The translations under genes and the position numbers were made by a program. The notes beneath the pieces were generated by a model that was given only the letters and a program-made list of their open reading frames with translations, was not told where the DNA came from and made no database searches. 44,432 bases of DNA from JAGQUL01 sp039811765 (GTDB lineage Bacteria > Actinomycetota > Thermoleophilia > Gaiellales > SKUG01), in assembly GCA_039811765.1 (NCBI GenBank), contig JBDHZF010000007.1:1-44432 (forward strand). The letters are read 5' to 3'. Below, one piece after another: positions 1 through 10,447 of this stretch. Positions within the stretch are counted from its first letter, which is position 1; every line of letters begins with the position of its first letter.

Positions 1-142
1 CGGCACAACGCATGAAAGCCGTCTAGCGGCACGCAGCGTACGAGCCAGCCGCCACCGCTGAGGAACCTACGGCCCGATCACTCGGTCCTGCCGCAGTCTC
101 CAAAGCGTGACACTGAGCGCATCGTACCGGGCGGACTTCCGG
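1..142. other. Intergenic, no gene seen
   Basis: Downstream of the fliN/fliY-type gene (minus strand). Every short reading frame I followed here stops within about 20 codons and none has a ribosome binding site. I see no convincing hairpin terminator. The flagellar transcript may continue beyond the left edge of the window. Confidence 0.5.
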
Positions 143-1237
143 TCAGGCGGCCAGCGATTCGACGAGGTCGCCCTGTTCGACGACTTCGAGGATCTCGATG
201 CCGTATTCGCCGTCCACGACGACCAGCCGGGCTGTCGCGTAGCGCGTGCCGTTGACGTACACCGAAACGGGTTCGTGCACGAGCTGCTCGAGCGTCAGCA
301 CGCTGTCCTGCGCGAGGTTCGTGATGTCGCCCAGCGCGAGGTCGGTTCGTCCGAGCTCGGCCGACAGCTCGACTTCGACCCCGCTCAAGAGCTGGGTCCA
401 GCGTCGGGTTGCGTCCACGTGTTCGAACGACGGAAGTTCTGCAGCGGCGACGTTGGCGGATGCGGTCGCCGCTTCGCTCGCCACGATAGCGGCGGCTGCC
501 TCGGCCTCGGCTCGTTCCTGAGCCGCGAGCATCGCTTCGTACGCATCGATGCCGTCGACCGAATTCGATGAAGCATCGGTCGCGGGCGCTATGGCGAGCG
601 TTGGCTCGGCGGCGTTGTCGTCGACGATCGAGTCCTCGCCGAGTTCGTAGCGAGACGGAAGCGCCTCCGCGCCGATCTCGTCCCCGAGCTCCAATTCGGC
701 TTCGGACGGAACGAGGTGTGCCTCGACCGCGAACGGATCGGGCACGCCGCTCGTGAAGTAGGCGGCGGATTCAAGCAACCCAGTGCCGAGCACCAGACGC
801 AGCTCGCCCGTCGGCAGTTCCAACGGGTAGCTGGCTTCAAGGTACAGCGCGTCGCATTGGTCGAGCGCCTCTTCGAGGGTCTCGTATTCGACGACGTCCT
901 CGATCTCGAAGCGGCCGGTGGAACCCAGCTGGTCGCTGCCCACGGGCACGTCCAGCGCATTGATCGCCGCGCTTGCCGCAGCTTCGACGAACGGTCGCAC
1001 CGCATTTCCCTTGAGCGACGTGATGAAGATCATCACGTCCCGCAACGGGCGACGCATCTGCACGACGACCGCGCGCAGCGGAAGCGTTCGTCCGCGCAGC
1101 ATCGCTTCAGGATCGAAGCTCGTTGCCTTGCCGAGTTCGACGATCTGGCCCGTCGCGCTCGTCAACGCGTCCGCGATCGACTGGCTGATCGACTCCGCGA
1201 GCACGCGATGCTCGTTCCATGGCGGTGTGAGGCTCAT
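143..1237 (-). CDS. fliN: FliY/FliN-type flagellar motor switch protein
   Basis: This 364-residue protein ends in a clear SpoA/FliN domain (about residues 285-360, with the block VSVYVNGTRYATARLVVVDG and then YGIEILEVV). That domain builds the lower C-ring of the flagellar switch. The N-terminal 150 residues resemble the CheC-like half of FliY, and an acidic, Ala/Glu-rich linker separates the two. The architecture and length are closer to Firmicutes FliY than to short FliN. The ATG at 1237 overlaps the fliM stop codon as ATGA, so the two are translationally coupled. I see the SpoA domain directly; the CheC-like assignment, and any CheY-P phosphatase activity, is inference. A second, shorter FliN lies at 40290-40979. 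Confidence 0.85.
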   Translation of the reverse strand: MSLTPPWNEHRVLAESISQSIADALTSATGQIVELGKATSFDPEAMLRGRTLPLRAVVVQMRRPLRDVMIFITSLKGNAVRPFVEAAASAAINALDVPVGSDQLGSTGRFEIEDVVEYETLEEALDQCDALYLEASYPLELPTGELRLVLGTGLLESAAYFTSGVPDPFAVEAHLVPSEAELELGDEIGAEALPSRYELGEDSIVDDNAAEPTLAIAPATDASSNSVDGIDAYEAMLAAQERAEAEAAAAIVASEAATASANVAAAELPSFEHVDATRRWTQLLSGVEVELSAELGRTDLALGDITNLAQDSVLTLEQLVHEPVSVYVNGTRYATARLVVVDGEYGIEILEVVEQGDLVESLAA

Positions 1238-2283
1238 TTCGCGGTCTCCCCGCCCCGACTGTCGTCGATGCGCTCGACGATCCGAACCGCGACGCGGTTT
1301 CCGTCGCGGCCGGGCATCGCGCTGTACGCGCGCGTGGAGCCGACCACGAGCCGAACGCCGTCGTCGACGCGTCGACCAAGCGGCACGACATCGCCGGGCT
1401 GCAAGCCGAGAATCGTCTCCACCGGAACGCGCGTGGCGCCGATCTCCGCGCGCACGGGCATGCGCACGCCCTGCAGCGACGAGATCAAGGAGGCTCGGTG
1501 CTCGGGGGATTCGTCGCCGGAGGAGAAGTAACGGTGCGCGGCGAGGTCGCCGACCACCGACTCGATCGAGCGATATGGCAGGCAGATCGACAGCGACCCG
1601 GTCGCCGTGCCGATCGACAGCTCCATGATGATCAGCACGCTCGGCTCGGACGCAGGCACGATCTGCGCGAACTGCGCATTCATTTCGATTCCGCGCAGGC
1701 GAAACTCGATGGGGACGAGGTCGCCCCACGCGCCGCTGAGTTCCTCGAGCAGACGCTCCATCAGGTTCGACGCGAGCGCGGATTCGATCTCCGTCAGTTC
1801 ACGTACGCGAGACACGTTCGTGCCGGGACCGCCGAGCATGCGATCCAGCATTGCGAACAGCAGTGGCAAGTCGATCGACGCCATGGCGTTCGTGCCGAGC
1901 GGCGCCACTTCGAGCACGCTGGTAAACGTGGGCACGGGCAGGGAGGAGACGAAGTCGCCGTACGGGATCTGCTCGGCGCCGGTGACCGACACCTCCACGA
2001 GCGAACGCACGTTGCCGCTCAGCAAGGTCGACGCGCGGCGGCAGAACGCCTCATGCAGCATCTGCAGCGTTCGCAGCTGGTCCTTGTTGAACTTCGACGG
2101 GCGCGCGAAGTCCATCTTGCGCACGTAGCGGGGCTTGCCATGGTCGCGCCCGGCGCTCGTGGTCGTCGGAGCAGTGTGGTGCGTTTCGGCCGTTGCCGCG
2201 CTCGCGCCACCCGTGGTCGCGGGATGTTCCGCGGCCATCGCGAGCAGCGAGTCGATATCGCTCTGTGAGAGGGCTTCCGCCAC
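1234..2283 (-). CDS. fliM: Flagellar motor switch protein FliM
   Basis: A 349-residue FliM. The N-terminus carries the CheY-P docking motif LSQSDIDSLL (family form LSQxEIDALL). The middle domain follows (about residues 60-230, including ICLPYRSIE), then a C-terminal SpoA domain with PLGRRVDDGVRLVVG. It forms the C-ring that couples torque to chemotaxis signals. I chose the GTG at 2283 because it places the docking motif at the usual N-terminal position and has an AGGGAA sequence just upstream; a longer ATG start at 2385 would add 34 Arg-rich residues not seen in the family. It is coupled to the downstream gene by a 4-base overlap. The export-operon paralogue at 41032-42069 lacks this docking motif. 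Confidence 0.88.
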   Translation of the reverse strand: MAEALSQSDIDSLLAMAAEHPATTGGASAATAETHHTAPTTTSAGRDHGKPRYVRKMDFARPSKFNKDQLRTLQMLHEAFCRRASTLLSGNVRSLVEVSVTGAEQIPYGDFVSSLPVPTFTSVLEVAPLGTNAMASIDLPLLFAMLDRMLGGPGTNVSRVRELTEIESALASNLMERLLEELSGAWGDLVPIEFRLRGIEMNAQFAQIVPASEPSVLIIMELSIGTATGSLSICLPYRSIESVVGDLAAHRYFSSGDESPEHRASLISSLQGVRMPVRAEIGATRVPVETILGLQPGDVVPLGRRVDDGVRLVVGSTRAYSAMPGRDGNRVAVRIVERIDDSRGGETAK

Positions 2284-2514
2284 CTGGTTCCCTGGTCGTG
2301 TGCTGCGTGTCGTCGCTGCCGCGGGGCAATCGCCGAGACGGGTCTTGGACCGAGCATCGGCGTGCTCATGCGGTCGCTTGAGCAATCAGCGCACGTTGGG
2401 CGCGCGGCAAACGAGGCAGAATGTCGACGGTTCGCGCGTCGTCGCCGAGCAGGTGCACGGCTAGCGGGCGTCGAACTTCGACATCGTACGACCATCGATT
2501 GAGCGAGGCACCAC

Positions 2515-3405
2515 ATGCAAACGACCCCTGCGACACCCGACATCGGCACCACCGTCAGCGAGGGATACTCGCGTGGGCTGGAGCGGATCGGCGCGGTGAT
2601 TCGATTCTCCCTGGTTCCCATATTGACGCTCGGCGCCGTGTACGCCGTGGCCGGTTTCATCCAGACCAGGGTGGCCACCGTTACGGTGGAGGACGCGTTC
2701 GAGGCTTTCACCAACGGCTACTCGTTCGACAACACCGGTTCCCGCGCGATCTACTACGTGCTCGATGCAGCGGCCTCGATCGTCGCGACTGCAATCGGCG
2801 TTGGCATGTTCGTTGTCATCGCAGGCGCGATGCATCGCGAACGCCATGGTGCCGCGCTCGACCTTCCCGAACCCGGTGCGAGCCTCGGCGCGACCTGGGC
2901 GGGGTTCCAGCTGCTGCTTCCGAAGTACTGGCTGATCGTGTTGCTGCCGGTGGCTGGCACGCTCGTGCAGATCGTTTCGTTCGGTCTTGCCGGGCTCGTG
3001 CAGCTGGTCGCGGGAATCGTCGCGGCGTGGCTCGCGGTTCGATGGGTGTATGCACCCGTGCTCGCGGGAAGCGGCGAAGCTTCGGGCGACGATGCGTTCG
3101 CGCGGAGCGAGGCCGCCGTGACTGGCGCGTGGTGGCGCACGTTCGGCATCTACATCGTCGTCTCGATCGCGATCTTCCTGCCAGCGGGCATCGCCGGGGG
3201 CATCATCGGCGCGATCCTGGGCGGGATCATCGGGTGGATCGGCTTGGCCGCCACGGTCGTCGTGGTGTATTTCGCCGCCTCGGCGATCGCTTCGGCCGCG
3301 CTCGAATCGGCATGGCACCAAGTCGAGAGCGGCGCCGGCCCGGTCGATCAGGCTCCCGAGCCGCCGGCCGCCGACGTCGAACCCGAGGCCGGCCCGTTCG
3401 TCTGA
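2515..3405 (+). CDS. Polytopic membrane protein of unknown function
   Basis: A 296-residue protein with about five to six hydrophobic segments (near residues 30-50, 80-102, 128-150, 155-180, 210-235 and 238-262). The C-terminal tail is Pro/Ala/Glu-rich (EPPAADVEPEAGP). A Gly/Ile-rich stretch, GGIIGAILGGIIGWIG, lies between the last two membrane spans. The layout recalls the glycerophosphoryl-diester-phosphodiesterase membrane domain or DUF975-type proteins, but I cannot assign a family. The ATG follows GAGCGAGGCACC, a modest binding site. Its TGA and the clpB stop (opposite strand) share the sequence TGATCA with no gap. Confidence 0.75.
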   Translation: MQTTPATPDIGTTVSEGYSRGLERIGAVIRFSLVPILTLGAVYAVAGFIQTRVATVTVEDAFEAFTNGYSFDNTGSRAIYYVLDAAASIVATAIGVGMFVVIAGAMHRERHGAALDLPEPGASLGATWAGFQLLLPKYWLIVLLPVAGTLVQIVSFGLAGLVQLVAGIVAAWLAVRWVYAPVLAGSGEASGDDAFARSEAAVTGAWWRTFGIYIVVSIAIFLPAGIAGGIIGAILGGIIGWIGLAATVVVVYFAASAIASAALESAWHQVESGAGPVDQAPEPPAADVEPEAGPFV

Positions 3406-6009
<2,604 letters not shown>

Positions 6010-6023
6010 GTGGCAGCTCCTTC

Positions 6024-6383
6024 TCAGCGATCGTTGCGCCAACGCGGGCTGCGCGGCGCTCGCGGCACGTGCACGAGTTCCATCGACACGGACCGCCGTG
6101 TGGTGACGGTGGCTCCTCGCTCGAGCTCCACGATGCGCGCTCGCGCCTCGCGCAGCTCGTCTTCGACCTGCAGCACGTAGCGCACGCCCGACAGGCTCAG
6201 CCCCTCGGCCGTGAGCCGCTGCACGCGCGCGAGCCGCTCGAGCTCCTCGCGCCCGTACCGCCGCGTGCCGCCGGGCGTGCGCTGCGGAGTCACGAGCCCC
6301 TGTCGCTCGTACTCGCGCAGCGTCTGCGGATGCAGGCCCAGCTGCTCGGCGACGTACCCGATCGAGTAGAGCACGTCGCCCAT
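6024..6383 (-). CDS. hspR: HspR, MerR-family heat-shock repressor
   Basis: A 119-residue MerR-type regulator. The helix-turn-helix near the N-terminus (YSIGYVAEQLGLHPQTLREY, then ERQGLVTPQRTPGGTRRYG) is typical of HspR, and a coiled-coil dimer helix follows (about residues 70-95). In Streptomyces and Mycobacterium HspR represses the dnaK operon by binding HAIR inverted repeats and uses DnaK as co-repressor. Its place between dnaJ and clpB in the same operon gives feedback control. AGGAGG lies eight bases before the ATG, and only one base separates it from the dnaJ stop. Likely targets here are the two repeats at 10061-10081 and 10148-10168. Confidence 0.94.
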   Translation of the reverse strand: MGDVLYSIGYVAEQLGLHPQTLREYERQGLVTPQRTPGGTRRYGREELERLARVQRLTAEGLSLSGVRYVLQVEDELREARARIVELERGATVTTRRSVSMELVHVPRAPRSPRWRNDR

Positions 6384-6384
6384 G

Positions 6385-7551
6385 TCATTTCCTCCTGAAC
6401 CACTTGGTGCGCGGGTTGTCGCCGCTCGCGCGCTGGTAGGCTCGCAGCGCCTCGGCCTGCTCGTCGCTCAGCTTCGTCGGCACCTCGATGCGCACGCGCG
6501 CGAGCAGGTCGCCATGGTCACGCCCCTTGCTCTTCGCGATCGGCGCGCCGCGCCCCTTGATGCGCAGCAGCTTGCCGTCCTCGCTGCCGGGCGGCACCTT
6601 CACGGTCACCTGGCCGCCCTCGGGGGTGGGCACCTTCACCTGCTCGCCGAGCGCCGCCTCCGCGAGGGTCACGGGCACGTCCACGAGGAAGTCGTCGCCG
6701 CGGCGCTCGAACAGCTCGCTGGCCTCGACCTCAACCTTCACGAGCAGGTCGCCGGCAGGACCGCCATGCTCGCCCGGCTCGCCCTTGCCCTTCACCCGCA
6801 CGGTAGAGCGGTCCTTCACACCGGCGGGGATCTTCACGCGGTAGCGCACCACCTTGCGCTGGTGGCCGCTGCCGTGGCAGGTCGCGCACGGCGACTCCAC
6901 CACGGAGCCGGATCCGTCGCAGGTCAGGCACGGCGCCATCGTCGCGAACGGCCCCTGGCTCTGCACGACCATGCCGCGTCCGTCGCAGGTCGGGCACGTC
7001 TTGCGGGAGGTCCCCGGCTTCGCGCCGCTGCCATTGCAAGTGGCACAGTCGACATCGCGCTCGACGGGCACCTTCACCTCGACGCCCGCAAGCGCGTCGG
7101 AGAACGACAGCTTCACGCGTGCGGCGATGTCGTGTCCGCGGCTGGCCCGGCGCGCCCCCGCGCCCGCACCGCCACGGCCGCCGAACAGGTCGCCCAGATC
7201 GCCGAGGTTGATGCCGCCCGAGCCGAACAGGTCGGAGAAGTCGAACCCGCCCGCGCCGCCGCCCGTGCCGGGGCGGAAGCCGCCCCCGGGGAATCCTCCC
7301 GGGAAGCCGCTCGCGCCGCCGAAGCCGTTGCCGCCTCGCACGCCCATGTCGTAGAGCTTGCGCTTCTCGGGATCCTTGAGCGTCTCGTACGCCTCGTTGA
7401 CCTGTTTGAACTGCTCCTCGGCCTTGGGGTCGTCCGGGTTGCGGTCGGGGTGCAGCTCGCGCGCCTTTGATCGGTACGCCTTGCGCAGGTCGTCCTCGGA
7501 TGCGCCCTTGGGCACGCCCAGCAGCTCGTAGTAGTCGGTCGCGCCCGCCAT
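6385..7551 (-). CDS. dnaJ: DnaJ co-chaperone
   Basis: A 388-residue type I J-protein. It has an N-terminal J domain with the HPD motif (ELHPDRNPD), a Gly/Phe-rich linker (GGFPGGGFRPGTGGG), four CxxCxGxG-type zinc repeats (CATCNGSG, CPTCDGRG, CLTCDGSG, CATCHGSG) and the C-terminal substrate-binding domains. It stimulates the DnaK ATPase and delivers clients. AGGAGG lies nine bases before the ATG at 7551; a GTG two codons upstream overlaps the grpE stop as GTGA but sits only three bases from the same binding site, so the ATG is preferred. Confidence 0.96.
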   Translation of the reverse strand: MAGATDYYELLGVPKGASEDDLRKAYRSKARELHPDRNPDDPKAEEQFKQVNEAYETLKDPEKRKLYDMGVRGGNGFGGASGFPGGFPGGGFRPGTGGGAGGFDFSDLFGSGGINLGDLGDLFGGRGGAGAGARRASRGHDIAARVKLSFSDALAGVEVKVPVERDVDCATCNGSGAKPGTSRKTCPTCDGRGMVVQSQGPFATMAPCLTCDGSGSVVESPCATCHGSGHQRKVVRYRVKIPAGVKDRSTVRVKGKGEPGEHGGPAGDLLVKVEVEASELFERRGDDFLVDVPVTLAEAALGEQVKVPTPEGGQVTVKVPPGSEDGKLLRIKGRGAPIAKSKGRDHGDLLARVRIEVPTKLSDEQAEALRAYQRASGDNPRTKWFRRK

Positions 7552-7553
7552 GG

Positions 7554-8117
7554 TCACCCCCCTCCTGCGACGATCACGCGCGCGTGGCGAAGCACGCGCT
7601 CGCCCACGCGCCAGCCGCTCTGCAGCTCCTGCAGGATCGTGTCGTCCGCCTCGCCCGCGGGCGCCGGCTGCACCATCATCGCCTCGTGCAGGTTCGGGTC
7701 GAACGCCGCGCCCTTGCCCGCCTCGATGCGCTCGAGCCCGTGCGATCCGACGACGCTCGTTAGCCGCGCGTGAACGGTCCGGAGCCCGTCCACCACGGCA
7801 CTCTTGTCGACGTCGTCCTTGGCGGCGTGGTCGATCGCACGCTCGGTGTCGTCGATCACGGTGAGCAGCTCGTTCAGCAGACGCGTCTCCGCGGCCGCAC
7901 TGGCCTGCTCGCGCTCGCGCGCGGACCTGCGCTTGAAGTTCTCGAAGTCCGCCGCAACGCGCTGAAGGTCGCCGCGCATCGCGTCGCGTTCGTCGACCAT
8001 CGCCACGTAGTCGGTCTTGGAGACGTACTCCTCGCCCGGCTGGATCGGCTGCGGCGCGTCCGTGGTCGGAGGCGCCGCAGCCGTCTGGGCCTGCATCGTG
8101 TCGTGTGCGTCGCTCAT
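7554..8117 (-). CDS. grpE: GrpE nucleotide exchange factor
   Basis: A 187-residue GrpE, the exchange factor that releases ADP from DnaK. A disordered Ala/Pro/Thr-rich N-terminus precedes the dimerising helix (about residues 35-100, with LQRVAADFENFKRRSAREREQ split by the typical FxNFKRR core). The C-terminal beta domain has GAAFDPNLHEAMM and the conserved GWRVGERVLRHARVIV. The ATG overlaps the dnaK stop as ATGA, so translation is coupled. The order dnaK-grpE-dnaJ-hspR-clpB matches other actinobacteria, with clpB added to the same operon. Confidence 0.95.
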   Translation of the reverse strand: MSDAHDTMQAQTAAAPPTTDAPQPIQPGEEYVSKTDYVAMVDERDAMRGDLQRVAADFENFKRRSAREREQASAAAETRLLNELLTVIDDTERAIDHAAKDDVDKSAVVDGLRTVHARLTSVVGSHGLERIEAGKGAAFDPNLHEAMMVQPAPAGEADDTILQELQSGWRVGERVLRHARVIVAGGG

Positions 8118-10024
8118 GCCTTGGCCGCCGGCTCGTCCTCCTCGATGACCTCGACGTCCTCGACGTCCTCGTCCTCGAGCTGCGGCTCGTTCGAGACGCT
8201 CTCGCCGTCGGCGCCTTGGTCGGCGTCGGCGTACAGCGCCTTGCCGAGCTCCTGGGAGACCTCGGCCAGCTTCTCGACCTTGGACTGCAGGTCGTCGGGA
8301 CTCGTCGCGCCCTCGATCGCGTCCTTCAGCTCCTTGAGCGCGTCCTCGATGCCCGACTTGACCTCGTCGGAGACCTTGTCGCCGTGCTCCTTGAGCGCCT
8401 TCTCGGTCGAGTACGCCAGCGTCTCGGCCTGGTTCTTGGCCTCGGCGAGCTCCTTGGCCTGACGCGCCTCGTCGGCATGCGACTCGGCGTTCTTGATCAT
8501 GTCCTGGATCTCGCTCTCGTCGAGCCCCGATCCGCCGCTGATCTTGATGTTCTGCTCCTTGCCGGAGCCCTTGTCGGTCGCGGTCACGCTGATGATGCCG
8601 TTGGCGTCGATGTCGAACGTCACCTCGATCTGCGGCAGGCCGCGCGGCGCGGGCGGGATGTCCGAGAGCTGGAACTTGCCGAGCGTCTTGTTGTAGGCGA
8701 CCATGTCGCTCTCGCCCTGCGCCACGTGGATCTCCACCGACGGCTGGTTGTCCTCGGCGGTGGAGAACACCTCGCTCTTCTTGGTGGGGATCGTCGTGTT
8801 GCGCTCGATCAGCCGGGTGAACACGCCGCCCTTGGTCTCGATGCCCAGGCTCAGCGGGGTCACGTCGAGCAGCAGCACGTCCTTGACCTCGCCCTTGAGC
8901 ACGCCGCCCTGGATGGCCGCGCCGATTGCGACGACCTCGTCCGGGTTCACGCCCTTGTGCGGGTCCTTGCCGGTGATCTCCTTGACCTTCTCCTGCACGA
9001 TCGGCATGCGGGTCATGCCGCCCACGAGCACCACGTGGTCGATGTCCTTGCTCGTCACGCCCGCGTCCTTCATCGCCGTCTTCGTCGGGCCGACGAGGCG
9101 GTCGAGCAGCTCCGCGCAGATCTCGTTGAGCTTGGCGCGCGAGAGCACCGTGTCGAAGTGTCGCGGCTCGCCGTCCACCTGCGTGAGGTACGGCAGGTGG
9201 ATCTGGGTCGACTGGGCGGAGGAGAGCTCGATCTTCGCCTTCTCCGCGGCGTCGAACAGGCGCTGCAGGGCAACCGGGTCCTTGCTCAGGTCGGTGCCCT
9301 GGTCCTTCTTGAACTCGGCGATCATCCAATCGACGAGCGCCTTGTCGAAGTTGTCGCCGCCGAGGTGGTTGTCACCGCTGGTGGCCTTCACCTCGAACAC
9401 GCCGTCGCCGAGCTCGAGCACGGACACGTCGAAGGTGCCGCCGCCGAGGTCGAACACGAGGATCGTCTGGTCCTGGTCGTCCTTGTCGAGTCCGTAGGCG
9501 AGCGATGCCGCGGTCGGCTCGTTGACGATGCGCAGCACGTTGAGGCCGGCAACGCGGCCCGCGTCCTTGGTGGCTTGGCGCTGGGCGTCGTTGAAGTACG
9601 CCGGCACGGTGATCACCGCGTCGGTCACGTCCTCGCCGAGGAACTCCTCCGCGTCCGCCTTGAGCTTCTGCAGGATCATCGCGCTGATCTCCTGCGGGGT
9701 GTACTCGCTGTCGCCCACCTTGATCACGGCGTCGCCGTTCTTGCCCGAGGCCACCTCGTAGGGGACCATCGTCTGCTCCTCGGCGACCTCGCCCTTCTTG
9801 CGACCCATGAAGCGCTTGGCCGAGAAGACGGTGTTGCCGGGGTTGGTCACCGCCTGGCGCTTCGCCGCCGCGCCGACGAGGCGCTCGCCGGTCTTGGTGA
9901 AGGCGACGACCGACGGGGTCGTGCGCGCGCCCTCGGCGTTGGGGATGACGGTGGGCTCGGTGCCCTCGAACACGCTCATGCAGCTGTTCGTGGTTCCGAG
10001 GTCGATGCCGATGGTCCTGCCCAT
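8114..10024 (-). CDS. dnaK: DnaK (Hsp70) chaperone
   Basis: A 636-residue Hsp70. The ATPase domain begins IGIDLGTTNSCMSVFEG and contains phosphate-binding DLGGGTFDVS and VLVGGMTRMP. The substrate-binding domain follows (DVTPLSLGIET), then the helical lid, then an acidic tail ending in EEDEPAAKA. It is the first gene of the heat-shock operon. A sigma-70-like promoter and two inverted repeats related to the HspR operator lie immediately upstream. The leader carries the binding site AAGGAG. Confidence 0.98.
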   Translation of the reverse strand: MGRTIGIDLGTTNSCMSVFEGTEPTVIPNAEGARTTPSVVAFTKTGERLVGAAAKRQAVTNPGNTVFSAKRFMGRKKGEVAEEQTMVPYEVASGKNGDAVIKVGDSEYTPQEISAMILQKLKADAEEFLGEDVTDAVITVPAYFNDAQRQATKDAGRVAGLNVLRIVNEPTAASLAYGLDKDDQDQTILVFDLGGGTFDVSVLELGDGVFEVKATSGDNHLGGDNFDKALVDWMIAEFKKDQGTDLSKDPVALQRLFDAAEKAKIELSSAQSTQIHLPYLTQVDGEPRHFDTVLSRAKLNEICAELLDRLVGPTKTAMKDAGVTSKDIDHVVLVGGMTRMPIVQEKVKEITGKDPHKGVNPDEVVAIGAAIQGGVLKGEVKDVLLLDVTPLSLGIETKGGVFTRLIERNTTIPTKKSEVFSTAEDNQPSVEIHVAQGESDMVAYNKTLGKFQLSDIPPAPRGLPQIEVTFDIDANGIISVTATDKGSGKEQNIKISGGSGLDESEIQDMIKNAESHADEARQAKELAEAKNQAETLAYSTEKALKEHGDKVSDEVKSGIEDALKELKDAIEGATSPDDLQSKVEKLAEVSQELGKALYADADQGADGESVSNEPQLEDEDVEDVEVIEEDEPAAKA

Positions 10025-10060
10025 TGTGGGGTGCTCCTTGTGGGGGTGTCGTACTTGGAA

Positions 10061-10081
10061 TCTGAGTTGCTGCGACGCAGA
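10061..10081. promoter_or_regulatory. HAIR-like inverted repeat, dnaK leader side
   Basis: TCTGAGT, seven bases, ACGCAGA. One mismatch breaks perfect symmetry. The TGAGT-N7-ACTCA core geometry is that of the HspR operator HAIR (known form CTTGAGT-N7-ACTCAAG). It lies downstream of the predicted dnaK transcription start, where bound repressor could block elongation or initiation. Confidence 0.6.
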
Positions 10082-10102
10082 TTTGCGCCGTCGTTGTCCA
10101 TC

Positions 10103-10131
10103 ACTGTAGACCTTGATGCCCGCGGACGCAA
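10103..10131 (-). promoter_or_regulatory. Predicted dnaK operon promoter
   Basis: On the minus strand, TTGCGT (10131-10126) and TACAGT (10108-10103) are separated by exactly 17 bases, a sigma-70-like arrangement. It would start transcription near 10096 and give a leader of about 70 bases. One HAIR-like repeat lies on each side of it. Confidence 0.55.
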
Positions 10132-10147
10132 ATTCCGGACGGAAGAA

Positions 10148-10168
10148 TCTTAGTGAATCACACTCAGA
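10148..10168. promoter_or_regulatory. HAIR-like inverted repeat, upstream of dnaK promoter
   Basis: TCTTAGT, seven bases, ACTCAGA. It has the same length, spacer and arm sequence as the copy at 10061-10081, with the mismatch in the other arm. Both reduce to TCTGAGT-N7-ACTCAGA. The centres are 87 bp apart, flanking the promoter. Confidence 0.6.
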
Positions 10169-10447
10169 TCGGCGTGATGTACGCGGTCACCCCTCGTCTG
10201 CCCGTGAAGCAGAGCGCTACACGCGCGCGAACCGTTTGGTCGAGCGTGGCGTGCCGGCCGCGGCGTGGGTGGAGCGTGCGGCGTTCGCCGCGAGACTGAC
10301 GAAGACGCCCGAATTGGGCGCGTTCGACATGCTCGACGCACCGTGCCGCGCCTCATCCCTGGGGCACTGCCCCGCAGATCCGCGAGGCGCCCGATGCATG
10401 CCGGCAGGAACGGCAAGGTGGCGACGAGCTGTGGGGTGCGCTTGCGT
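10169..10447. other. Spacer between dnaK promoter and secreted-protein gene
   Basis: No convincing gene. Short frames on both strands are Arg/Ala-rich shadow translations. A small GGGGCA/TGCCCC hairpin near 10360-10375 could be a weak terminator for the minus-strand gene that ends at 10448. Confidence 0.35.

Noticed and set aside
8105..10153. Long plus-strand frame opposite dnaK (682 codons)
   Set aside because: Same artefact of GC-biased codon use; the dnaK reading on the minus strand is unambiguous.
10217..10399. 60-codon minus-strand frame between dnaK and the secreted-protein gene
   Set aside because: Arg/Ser/Ala-rich, no binding site, and it lies in the 3-prime spacer of another gene.
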